The position numbers were made by a program, and so were the translations under genes. 34,514 nt of DNA from Pseudomonadota bacterium. Its GTDB lineage: Bacteria; Pseudomonadota; Gammaproteobacteria; Burkholderiales; Ferrovaceae. The DNA is taken from positions 1 through 34,514 of the forward strand of contig JAGWIJ010000027.1 of assembly GCA_028873535.1 (NCBI GenBank), read 5' to 3'. Shown here one piece after another: positions 14,427 to 21,673 of this stretch. The notes beneath the pieces are model-generated. The model had not been told where the DNA came from. It made no database searches and worked only from the letters and a program-made list of their open reading frames with translations. Position 1 is the stretch's first letter. Every line of letters starts with the position of its first letter.

Positions 14427-14708
14427 ATGAGCAAGAAGTCCAAGCCTTCAAACGCCGGACGCATCAGCATTCCGGCCCTGCTGGCGGCCCTGGCCGCCGC
14501 TCCCGTCATGGCGCCCGCGCGCGCCGCCGATGCCCCGGCGCCGGCCAGCGACGAGTCCAAGGCGCGTGCCAAGGGCGAGAACCCCTGTGCCGCAGGGGCA
14601 CGCAAGAAGGCCGACAATCCGTGCAGTGCCGGCCACGCCAAGAAAGCCGAGAATCCCTGCGCGGCCGGCACGCGCAAGAAGCCCGCCAATCCCTGCGCGG
14701 CGCGCTGA
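14427..14708 (+). CDS. small exported protein made of NPC repeats
   Basis: A 93-residue protein I cannot assign to a named family. Residues 1-34 form a signal peptide (KKSKPSNAGR, then IPALLAALAAAPVMAPARA). After a short charged linker come three 12-residue repeats of the form N-P-C-x-A-G-x-x-K-K-x-x and a final NPCAAR. This gives four cysteines at exact 12-residue spacing, flanked by lysines. There are no haem motifs and no other cysteines. GGAG stands about 9 bases before ATG 14427. It lies 27 bases behind the transporter pair and ahead of a periplasmic rhodanese. A role in binding sulfane sulfur or a metal in the periplasm is inference from position and composition only. Similar NPC-rich short proteins exist in other sulfur bacteria as far as I remember. 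Confidence 0.78.
   Translation: MSKKSKPSNAGRISIPALLAALAAAPVMAPARAADAPAPASDESKARAKGENPCAAGARKKADNPCSAGHAKKAENPCAAGTRKKPANPCAAR
14580..14705 (+). repeat. 36-base coding tandem repeat (3.5 units)
   Basis: Units begin at 14580, 14616, 14652 and, partial, 14688. Each starts with an Asn-Pro-Cys codon triplet and contains an AAGAAG-type lysine pair. Synonymous differences between units (AAC/AAT, CCC/CCG, TGT/TGC) indicate that the protein repeat is kept by selection rather than by recent DNA duplication. Confidence 0.8.
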
Positions 14709-14735
14709 GTCGGTTGGCGCACGATCCGGTGCCTG

Positions 14736-15413
14736 ATGCATGACACGCGCACCTGCCTGTCCGGCCGCGAGCCCGCGGCGCTTCCACAGGCCGAGCGTGC
14801 CCAGGAACTCCTGGGCGCGCAGATGGCGCTTGCCGTACGTCACGGCGGGCTGTTGCGTGCGGCACTCGCAGGCGCCGGCGATTTCAGGGCAGCGCGTCGC
14901 TACCCTGCGCGTGACGTGGTGGATCTCGCACACGGCACGCGCTTTTTCTTCCATGCCCACGCCGACGGTTTCGCGAGCCGCGGAGAGTACGGGCACTTCC
15001 ATGTCTTCCTGGACCCGACCGGCAAGGGAAGCCACATGGCAAGCCACCTGATCGCGGTGGCCATCGACGGCCAGGGATTGCCGGTGCGCCTGTTCACCGT
15101 CAATCGCTGGGTAACCGGCGAACGGTGGCTGCCCGCGCCGGCCTTGTCGGCGGCGGCGCGCGACTTCCGCTGCACGACCGCAGGAAGGCTGGCGCCGGTC
15201 GCGCGCTGGGTCAGCGCCTGTGTGCAGGCCTACGCACCGGTGGTCGATGCGCTGCTGCGCGACCGGGATCAACGGGTGGCGCGCAGCCGTGGCGCCGCTG
15301 CCAGCCTTGAAACAGTGTTCGAAGATCGATCGCTGGAAGTACTGACCGAATGTTCGGTTGCCCTGGTTCCGCCCATGCATGGCGGCGCCATATCAGAGGA
15401 GGAAGGTCAATGA
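14736..15413 (+). CDS. uncharacterised protein, DUF6969-like
   Basis: A 225-residue soluble protein without a signal peptide or membrane segment. The central part reads RRYPARDVVDLAHGTRFFFHAHADG, then GEYGHFHVFLDP and GSHMASHLIAVAIDGQGLPVRLFTVNRWVTGERW. The clustered histidines (HAH, HFH, H-H) may bind a metal. I think it belongs to the group called DUF6969 but cannot check. The stop overlaps the rhodanese start as ATGA, so the two are translationally coupled and likely work together. The start at ATG 14736 lacks a clear ribosome site; a later start around residue 30 (MALAVRHGG) is possible. Confidence 0.72.
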   Translation: MHDTRTCLSGREPAALPQAERAQELLGAQMALAVRHGGLLRAALAGAGDFRAARRYPARDVVDLAHGTRFFFHAHADGFASRGEYGHFHVFLDPTGKGSHMASHLIAVAIDGQGLPVRLFTVNRWVTGERWLPAPALSAAARDFRCTTAGRLAPVARWVSACVQAYAPVVDALLRDRDQRVARSRGAAASLETVFEDRSLEVLTECSVALVPPMHGGAISEEEGQ

Positions 15414-16402
15414 AGAGTCTGTCCAAGCAAATGAAGTTCTGGCTGCTCGCGGCCGGGCTCGGCGCGCTGGCGACACCCGCGCTGGCCGTCGACATGCCGG
15501 GTCCACTGGTCGATGTGCCGTGGCTGCTCGCGCACCGCAACGAGGTGCAGGTGGTGGAAGTGCGCAGCGATCTCGAAACCTTCACGCAGGAGCCCGAACT
15601 CGGCAAGCCCGATGCCGCGGGCCGACGCAGCGTGGTCAAGGCAGCGGGCCAGATCCCCGGTTCGCTGCCGCTCGACTTCTCCAAGGTCCGGGTCGATCGT
15701 GAGGTCAACGGTGTCAAGGCGAAGCTGATGCTGCCGGGCCGCGAGGCATTCCAGCAGCTGGTTCGCGACGCCGGCGTGCGCGCCGGCATGCCGATCGTGA
15801 TCGCCTCGCTCGGGCAGGACGTCACCGATCTCGACGAGGCGGCCCGCCTCTACTGGCAGTTCAAGGTCTATGGCGAGGATCATCTGGCCTTGCTCGACGG
15901 CGGCACCGCGGCATGGATCGCCGCCGGTCAGGCGGTGGTCAAGCGCGGCAGCGCGCCTGCCGCTGGCGACTGGATGGCCGGTGCGCTGCGTGGCGGCCTG
16001 GTCGCCACCAGCGAGGACGTCGCGCGCGCCTCGCTGCACGGCGGCGTGCAACTGGTCGACGCGCGTTCGCTGCCGCAGTACTACGGCATCAGCAAGAAGC
16101 CGGTAGTGGCTTCGTTCGGGCATATCGCGGGTGCGCGCCCGCTTTCGCCCGAGCTTCTGACGCACGAGGACCATGGCGTGGTCCATTTCAATTCCGCTGC
16201 CACCTTCCGCGATCTGATGTCACAGCTCGGTTTCGATCCCAAGGCCAGCACCATCACCTACTGCAACACCGGCCACCTGGCGGCGGGTGCCTGGTTTTCG
16301 CTGTCGGAAATCGGCGGAAACCACGAGGTCAGCCTGTATGACGGATCCATGCACCTGTGGTCGCTGGAGAAGCGCCCCGTGGTCGAGGTCGCGCGTCAGT
16401 AG
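15410..16402 (+). CDS. periplasmic tandem-rhodanese sulfurtransferase
   Basis: A 330-residue thiosulfate or 3-mercaptopyruvate sulfurtransferase-like protein. A Sec signal peptide (LLAAGLGALATPALA) is followed by two rhodanese domains. The first (VVEVRSDLETF, then HLALLDGGTAAWIAAG) has no catalytic cysteine. The second has QLVDARSLPQYYG, GHIAGARPLSPELL and the active loop TYCNTGHLAAGAWF with the reactive cysteine. AGAGGAGGAAGG precedes ATG 15410, which overlaps the preceding stop by four bases. It could move sulfane sulfur between thiosulfate, the NPC-repeat protein and SoxYZ; this is inference from location. Confidence 0.9.
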   Translation: MKSLSKQMKFWLLAAGLGALATPALAVDMPGPLVDVPWLLAHRNEVQVVEVRSDLETFTQEPELGKPDAAGRRSVVKAAGQIPGSLPLDFSKVRVDREVNGVKAKLMLPGREAFQQLVRDAGVRAGMPIVIASLGQDVTDLDEAARLYWQFKVYGEDHLALLDGGTAAWIAAGQAVVKRGSAPAAGDWMAGALRGGLVATSEDVARASLHGGVQLVDARSLPQYYGISKKPVVASFGHIAGARPLSPELLTHEDHGVVHFNSAATFRDLMSQLGFDPKASTITYCNTGHLAAGAWFSLSEIGGNHEVSLYDGSMHLWSLEKRPVVEVARQ

Positions 16403-16428
16403 GCGGCGCGCCCGCAGCTGCTGGAACC

Positions 16429-17403
16429 CTAGCGCGTGCGTTCGGGCAGCGGAAATCCGTCGGCCAGCGAGGTGCGCAGATGCTGCACCAGGGCTGCCAC
16501 CGCCAGTGGCACCCGGGTCGAATAGGGGCGGATGGCGCGGATCTGGGTGGCAAAGGTGCCGACCACGTTCCAGCGTGGCAGCACCCGCAGCAGCTCGCCG
16601 CTGTTCAGCGCCGCCTGGGCGCTGAAGTCCGGCAGCAGCGCGATGCCGACGTGGGCGAGAGCGCCATCGCGCAGCGCTTCGCTGTTGGTGGCGGCGAGCG
16701 GACCGCGCACCGGCACGGTGATGCGCCGCGCCTCGGCGGCGCGGCTGCTGCCGCGTTCCAGGGTCCAGGTCGGCACTTCGCTGCCGCGCGGATAGTGCAA
16801 GCAGCGATGGCTGGCCAGATCCTCGGGGCGCGCAGGTTCTCCGTGCTCGGCCAGGTAGGCGGGGCTCGCCACCAGCACCGGATGGGTCGTGCACAGCGTC
16901 CAGGCGACGTGGGTATCGGGCACCACGTCGCTGTGCCGGATGGCGAGGTCGAAGCCCTCGCGCGCCAGTGACACCAGCTGGTCGGACAGGTCGAGCTCGA
17001 CACGCACTTCGGGATTGTCATGCAGAAAGCGCGCCAGACGCGGCACCAGCTGCTGCCTGGCCAGCGCCACCGGCGCGCTCACGCGCACCAGTCCGCGTGG
17101 CGTGCCGCCATACTCGCGCACGCTCTCGAAGCTTTCGGCGATGGTCTCGAAGGCCGGACGCGTTTCATCGACCAGACGCTGGCCTGCTTCGGTCAGGCGC
17201 ACGCTGCGTGTGGTGCGCTGGACCAGCGCGACGCCGGCGATGCGTTCGAGTTCGGAAATGTGCTGGCTCATGGCCGCCTTGCTGACGCCCAGACGCGCGG
17301 CTGCCGCCGTATAGCTGCCCTGCTGGGCCAGCGCCACCAGCCAGTGCAGGTGCCCCAGCAGGGCGTGGATTCTTTGCCTGTCCATGGGTGTATTGTTCAC
17401 CAT
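16429..17403 (-). CDS. LysR-family transcriptional regulator
   Basis: A 324-residue LysR-type regulator. The N-terminal winged helix-turn-helix is LVALAQQGSYTAAAARLGVSKAAMSQHISELER, followed by LVQRTTRSVRLTEAGQRL and a periplasmic-binding-like effector domain (RVSAPVALARQQLVPRLARFL, then GFDLAIRHSDVVPDTHVAW). It is of the subgroup near DsdC/AaeR-like regulators by overall look only. The start may be ATG 17403 or ATG 17385 (MDRQRIHALL). A palindrome at 17394-17411 overlaps the first codons of the longer form, which favours 17385. It is divergent from mmsA and so is probably its regulator. Confidence 0.9.
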   Translation of the reverse strand: MVNNTPMDRQRIHALLGHLHWLVALAQQGSYTAAAARLGVSKAAMSQHISELERIAGVALVQRTTRSVRLTEAGQRLVDETRPAFETIAESFESVREYGGTPRGLVRVSAPVALARQQLVPRLARFLHDNPEVRVELDLSDQLVSLAREGFDLAIRHSDVVPDTHVAWTLCTTHPVLVASPAYLAEHGEPARPEDLASHRCLHYPRGSEVPTWTLERGSSRAAEARRITVPVRGPLAATNSEALRDGALAHVGIALLPDFSAQAALNSGELLRVLPRWNVVGTFATQIRAIRPYSTRVPLAVAALVQHLRTSLADGFPLPERTR

Positions 17404-17411
17404 CGTGAACA
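17394..17411. promoter_or_regulatory. palindromic operator for the LysR regulator
   Basis: TGTTCAC-CATC-GTGAACA is a perfect 7-4-7 inverted repeat at the start of the lysR-type gene and about 85 bases upstream of mmsA. Its location in the divergent interval suits autorepression and control of mmsA. The binder is inferred. Confidence 0.6.
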
Positions 17412-17495
17412 GAAAGTTAAGTCTTTGCGTCTAGGCGCGCGCCTCCCGCCTGCGTAGGCTGCGCATATCGGAGACCCCCCCTGGAGGCATACGCC

Positions 17496-19013
17496 ATGAG
17501 CGCCCAAGTTCCCCTGATCGGACATTTCATTGCCGGCGCCACGACGCCGGGCAGCAGCCCGCGTCGCCAGCCGGTCTACAATCCCGCCACGGGCGCGGTG
17601 GCGCGCGAAGTCGCGCTCGGCAGTGCTGCCGACGTGCAGGCCGCCGTCGCCGCCGCCAAGGCGGCGTTTCCGGCCTGGGCCGATACGCCGCCGATCCGGC
17701 GTGCGCGCATCATGTTCCGCTTCCTTGAACTGCTCAATGCCAGCCGCGACGAACTGGCGCGCCTGATCACCGCCGAACACGGCAAGGTGTTCACCGACGC
17801 CCAGGGCGAAGTCAGCCGTGGCATCGACATCGTCGAGTTCGCCTGCGGTGTGCCGCAGCTGCTCAAGGGCGACTACACCGACCAGGTCTCGACCGGCATC
17901 GACAACTGGACGATGCGCCAGCCGCTGGGCGTGGTGGCCGGCATCACGCCCTTCAATTTCCCGGTCATGGTGCCGATGTGGATGTTCCCGGTGGCCATCG
18001 CCACCGGCAACACCTTCATCCTCAAGCCCAGCCCCACCGATCCCAGCCCCAGCCTGCTGATCGCCGAATTGCTGCGCCAGGCCGGCCTGCCGGATGGCGT
18101 GTTCAACGTGATCCAGGGTGACAAGGAGTCGGTGGATGCGCTGCTGGCGCACCCCGACATCCAGGCCATCTCCTTCGTGGGTTCGACGCCCATCGCCAAC
18201 CACATCTACGAGACCGGTGCCCGCCACGGCAAGCGCGTGCAGGCCCTGGGTGGCGCCAAGAACCATATGGTGGTCATGCCCGATGCCGATATCGAGCGCA
18301 CCGTCGACGCCCTGATCGGCGCAGCCTACGGTTCGGCCGGCGAGCGCTGCATGGCGATCTCGGTGGCGGTGCTGGTGGGGGATGTCGGCGACCGCCTGAT
18401 GCCGACCCTGCTCGAACGCACGCGTAATCTCAAGGTGCTGGACGGCAACAACCTGGCTGCCGAAATGGGACCGATCGTCACGGCGGCGGCCCACGGCCGC
18501 ATCTGCGGTTACATTTCCAAGGGCATCGAGGAAGGCGCGCAACTGCTGGCGGACGGCCGCGTGTTCGACGGCGCCAAGGCGGGTGCCGGCTGCGAGCAGG
18601 GCTTCTGGATGGGCGGCACGCTGTTCGACCACGTCACGCCGGACATGACCATCTACAAGGAAGAGATCTTCGGTCCGGTGCTGTCCTGCGTGCGCGTCAA
18701 GGACTTCGGCGCAGCGGTCAAGCTGGTCAACGACCATGAGTTCGGCAACGGCGTGAGCTGCTTCACCAGCGACGGCAACGTCGCGCGCGAATTCGCCCGG
18801 CGCATCCAGGTCGGCATGGTCGGCATCAACGTGCCGATCCCGGTGCCCATGGCCTGGCACGGTTTCGGCGGCTGGAAGCGCAGCCTGTTCGGCGACATGC
18901 ATGCCTACGGTGAAGAGGGCGTGCGCTTCTACACGCGCCAGAAGAGCGTCATGCAGCGCTGGCCCGAGACCATCGGCAAGGGCGCCGAATTCGTGATGCC
19001 CACCGCCAAGTAG
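17496..19013 (+). CDS. mmsA: CoA-acylating methylmalonate-semialdehyde dehydrogenase
   Basis: A 505-residue aldehyde dehydrogenase of valine, thymine and beta-alanine breakdown that converts (methyl)malonate semialdehyde to propionyl- or acetyl-CoA with NAD. The N-terminal [26 protein letters not shown], the [29 protein letters not shown] segment and the active-site [11 protein letters not shown] (Cys 285) are characteristic. The C-terminus [13 protein letters not shown] also fits MmsA. No general-base glutamate of ordinary ALDHs is seen in the [10 protein letters not shown] loop, as expected for the CoA-dependent class. Next to it is a divergent LysR regulator. No other valine-pathway genes follow, so it may act alone here. 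Confidence 0.94.
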   Translation: MSAQVPLIGHFIAGATTPGSSPRRQPVYNPATGAVAREVALGSAADVQAAVAAAKAAFPAWADTPPIRRARIMFRFLELLNASRDELARLITAEHGKVFTDAQGEVSRGIDIVEFACGVPQLLKGDYTDQVSTGIDNWTMRQPLGVVAGITPFNFPVMVPMWMFPVAIATGNTFILKPSPTDPSPSLLIAELLRQAGLPDGVFNVIQGDKESVDALLAHPDIQAISFVGSTPIANHIYETGARHGKRVQALGGAKNHMVVMPDADIERTVDALIGAAYGSAGERCMAISVAVLVGDVGDRLMPTLLERTRNLKVLDGNNLAAEMGPIVTAAAHGRICGYISKGIEEGAQLLADGRVFDGAKAGAGCEQGFWMGGTLFDHVTPDMTIYKEEIFGPVLSCVRVKDFGAAVKLVNDHEFGNGVSCFTSDGNVAREFARRIQVGMVGINVPIPVPMAWHGFGGWKRSLFGDMHAYGEEGVRFYTRQKSVMQRWPETIGKGAEFVMPTAK

Positions 19014-19021
19014 GGCTCGAA

Positions 19022-19046
19022 CCGTCCGGCGCGCCGCGCCGGACGG
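19022..19046 (+). terminator. hairpin after mmsA
   Basis: CCGTCCGGCG (19022-19031) pairs with CGCCGGACGG (19037-19046) around a five-base loop, 8 bases after the mmsA stop. It is a very stable stem, but the following bases (GCTGTCAT) lack a T tract, so termination may be incomplete or factor-assisted. Confidence 0.55.
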
Positions 19047-19197
19047 GCTGTCATCTGCTGGCAGCACTCCACGGCAACACTCTGTCCTTGCCCGGCCGGC
19101 GTCCGCAGACGACGCCGACGGGTTTGCGCGCCGCAGCGGCTGGCACAGTCCGCCCGCGGGCACGCTTTCCTTCCACTCCAAGGACGAGGACAGCCCC

Positions 19198-20907
19198 ATG
19201 TCGAGCAAGAACATTCCCGATGCACCGTCGACCGGCCCTGCTGCCGACACCGACGCGCAGGCCCCCCAGGACAACGCGCGTCGCGGTTTCCTGAAACGCG
19301 CCGGCGTCTCCGGCCTGGCTGGTGCTGCTGCCAGCATCGCCATCAGCCGTCCGGCCGGCGCCGCCGGTCCCGATGGCACCCCTGAACAGATCCACCTGAC
19401 CTGGGGCAATGACCCGGCGTCCGAAGTCGTCATCAGCTGGGCTTCGCTCGGCCAGGCGGTCAATCCGCGCGTGCGCGTGTCGGGCAGCGAAGGCCACGAC
19501 CATGTCATCCACGGCGTGCTGCGCACCTACACCGACGGACTCAACGGCGAAACGGTGTTCAACTACCATGCGCGCGTGCACGGCCTGAAGGCCAACAGCC
19601 AATACCAGTACGTGGTCACGGCCGACAACGACAGCAATGCCGCCCAGCCCTTCGCCGCCACCTTCAAGACCGCGCCGCGCGGACGTGCCCCGTTCCGCTG
19701 GTCGAGCTACGGCGATCTGGCCACGCCCAACACCAAGTGGGTGCTGTCCTCGCCGCAGAGCCGCTTCGCGGTGCAGGCCGTGGAGCGTTTCCAGCCGCTG
19801 TTCCACATGCTCAACGGCGACCTGTGCTATGCCAACCTCAACCCTGGGCACCAGCCCGAGGTGTGGCGCGATTTCGGCAACAACAACCAGGCCTCGGCCG
19901 CCAACCGGCCGTGGATGCCCTGTCCGGGCAACCATGAAATCGAGTTCAACAACGGCGAGCAGGGCCTGGCGTCCTATCTGGCACGGTACACCTTGCCGGA
20001 AAATGACACGCGCTTCCCGGGCCGCTGGTACGCCTTCCGCGTGAGTTCGGTACTGTTCGTCTCGCTGGATGCCGACGATGTCATCTACCAGGATGGCGCC
20101 GCCTTCGTGGCTGGCCCGAATCCCCTGGTGCCGGCCGCCAGCACCGGCAATGCCCCGATCGAGCCGGGCACCTCGTTCTATGTCCGCGGCTACAGCCAGG
20201 GTGAGCAGACGCGCTGGCTGGAAGAGACGCTGAGTGCGGCGGCCGAGGACGACGACATCGACTGGATCGTGGTGCAGATGCACCAGATCGCGCTGAGTTC
20301 GTCCAAGACCGGCAACGGCTCGGACAAGGGCATCCGCGAAGCGTGGCTGCCGCTGTTCGACCGCTACGGCGTCGACCTGGTGCTGTGCGGCCATGACCAC
20401 GACTACGAGCGCAGCTACCCGGTGCGCGGCTGCAACCACAACACCGGTACCGATGTGGCCAGCGGCGCCACCGTGGATACCTTGCAACCGCGCCCGGTGG
20501 TGCGTTCGGCGCCCGCAGACGGCACTTTCGACACCAGCCGCGGCACCATCCACCTGGTCCTGGGGGGCGGCGGCACCAGTGTGCCGCTCGACGTCTACGG
20601 TGTCGACCTGGCCACGGGCACGCCGCAAGCCAAGATCATCACCAAGCCCAACCGTCCGGTGCCCGGTGCCGCGCCGGGCACGTTCGTGCGTCGCGGTGCG
20701 GACGCGGTCGAGGATGCGCTGTGGTCGGCGCAGCGCGACACCAAGACCGGCTATGGCATCGCCGTGTTCGACTACGATCCGGGTGAGCATGGCGGCAAGA
20801 CCACCATCACCATGAGCTACTACCACGCGCCGGGCGCCGACACCGTCGCCACTGGCAACTACGAGCTGTTCGAGACCGTCACGCTGGCCAAGAACCGCCG
20901 CGACTGA
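19198..20907 (+). CDS. Tat-exported purple acid phosphatase-like metallophosphoesterase
   Basis: A 569-residue secreted enzyme. A Tat motif (RRGFLKRAG from residue 28) follows a polar n-region. A fibronectin-like N-terminal domain of the purple acid phosphatase type follows (PEQIHLTWGNDPASEVVISWASLG, then YHARVHGLKANSQYQYVV). The catalytic domain has YGDLATPN, FHMLNGDLCYANLN, MPCPGNHEIEF, VVQMHQIALSS and CGHDHDYERSYPV, which cover the dimetal ligand blocks. It probably hydrolyses phosphate esters in the periplasm or outside the cell; the true substrate is unknown. GAGGAC precedes ATG 19198. No phosphate-starvation box was recognised upstream. Confidence 0.9.
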   Translation: MSSKNIPDAPSTGPAADTDAQAPQDNARRGFLKRAGVSGLAGAAASIAISRPAGAAGPDGTPEQIHLTWGNDPASEVVISWASLGQAVNPRVRVSGSEGHDHVIHGVLRTYTDGLNGETVFNYHARVHGLKANSQYQYVVTADNDSNAAQPFAATFKTAPRGRAPFRWSSYGDLATPNTKWVLSSPQSRFAVQAVERFQPLFHMLNGDLCYANLNPGHQPEVWRDFGNNNQASAANRPWMPCPGNHEIEFNNGEQGLASYLARYTLPENDTRFPGRWYAFRVSSVLFVSLDADDVIYQDGAAFVAGPNPLVPAASTGNAPIEPGTSFYVRGYSQGEQTRWLEETLSAAAEDDDIDWIVVQMHQIALSSSKTGNGSDKGIREAWLPLFDRYGVDLVLCGHDHDYERSYPVRGCNHNTGTDVASGATVDTLQPRPVVRSAPADGTFDTSRGTIHLVLGGGGTSVPLDVYGVDLATGTPQAKIITKPNRPVPGAAPGTFVRRGADAVEDALWSAQRDTKTGYGIAVFDYDPGEHGGKTTITMSYYHAPGADTVATGNYELFETVTLAKNRRD

Positions 20908-20918
20908 GTCGGGTGGTA

Positions 20919-20947
20919 ATCTGCCGGGGTGCAACGCCCCGGCAGAT
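20919..20947 (+). terminator. strong hairpin between phosphatase and nitroreductase genes
   Basis: ATCTGCCGGGG (20919-20929) pairs perfectly with CCCCGGCAGAT (20937-20947), loop of 7 bases, followed by CTTTG. It lies 11 bases after the phosphatase stop and 25 bases before the nitroreductase start. The T tract is short. A terminator is most likely, but a leader hairpin for the next gene cannot be excluded. Confidence 0.6.
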
Positions 20948-20972
20948 CTTTGACCCCTTTGGAAACCCGCCT

Positions 20973-21608
20973 ATGGACCTGATTCAGACCCTCAACTGGC
21001 GCTACGCCACCAAGAAGTTCGACCCGACCCGCAGCGTGTCGCAGGAAAAGGTCGACCGCATTCTCGAAGCGGTGCGCCTCGCTGCCACCTCAAGCGGCCT
21101 GCAGCCCTACCAGGTGCTGGTGATCACCAATCGCGAGATGCTGGGCAAGATCCGCGCGATCGCGATGGGGCAGGGCCAGGTCGTGGATTGCTCGCACCTG
21201 CTGGTGTTCGCAGCCTGGGACGACTACACGCCGGCGCGCATCAACATGATGTTCGATCTGGTCAACGAACAGCGTGGCGGCAGCAATGAAGGCTGGGATA
21301 ACTATCGCCAGATGCTGTTGGCCAACTATCCCAAGCGTGGCGCCGAAGTGAACTTCCAGCACGCGGCGCGCCAGGCCTACATCGGCCTCGGCACGGCGCT
21401 GGTGGCCGCTGCCAATGAGCATGTCGACAGCACGCCGATGGAAGGCTTCGATGCCGACCAGCTCGATGCGCTGCTGGACCTGCGTGCCCAGGGCCTGCGC
21501 AGCGTGGCCCTGCTGCCGCTCGGCTATCGCGAAGCGGGCAGCGACTGGCTGGTCTCGCTCAAGAAGGTGCGGCGCGCGCGCGCGCAGTTCGTGACCGAGA
21601 TCGCCTGA
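20973..21608 (+). CDS. NAD(P)H-dependent nitroreductase (NfsB-like)
   Basis: A 211-residue FMN-dependent oxidoreductase. The start MDLIQTLNWRYATKKFDPTR is the FMN-phosphate-binding RYATKKF block, with RLAATSSGLQPYQVLVI as the second FMN site and GLRSVALLPLGYREAGSDW near the end. Relatives reduce nitroaromatics, quinones or flavins; no physiological substrate can be read from the sequence. The upstream frame extends to 20913, but ATG 20973 gives the family's normal N-terminus. Confidence 0.9.
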   Translation: MDLIQTLNWRYATKKFDPTRSVSQEKVDRILEAVRLAATSSGLQPYQVLVITNREMLGKIRAIAMGQGQVVDCSHLLVFAAWDDYTPARINMMFDLVNEQRGGSNEGWDNYRQMLLANYPKRGAEVNFQHAARQAYIGLGTALVAAANEHVDSTPMEGFDADQLDALLDLRAQGLRSVALLPLGYREAGSDWLVSLKKVRRARAQFVTEIA

Positions 21609-21625
21609 TTTCGCGCCTCGATCCA

Positions 21626-21650
21626 CGGGCGGCACGCTGGACGCCGCCCG
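21626..21650 (+). terminator. possible hairpin after the nitroreductase gene
   Basis: CGGGCGGC (21626-21633) pairs with GCCGCCCG (21643-21650) around a 9-base loop. No T tract follows, and the next gene starts 24 bases later. It is a weak candidate. Confidence 0.35.
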
Positions 21651-21673
21651 CTGCCGCCGTCGACAATCCGGCC

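Noticed and set aside
14580-14705. 36-base tandem repeat as a CRISPR array or minisatellite
   Set aside because: Units are contiguous without spacers, stay in frame and differ mainly at synonymous positions; it is a protein repeat.
17397-20934. Two antisense frames of over 600 codons opposite mmsA and the phosphatase gene
   Set aside because: Both follow strongly conserved genes on the plus strand and show no recognisable domain.
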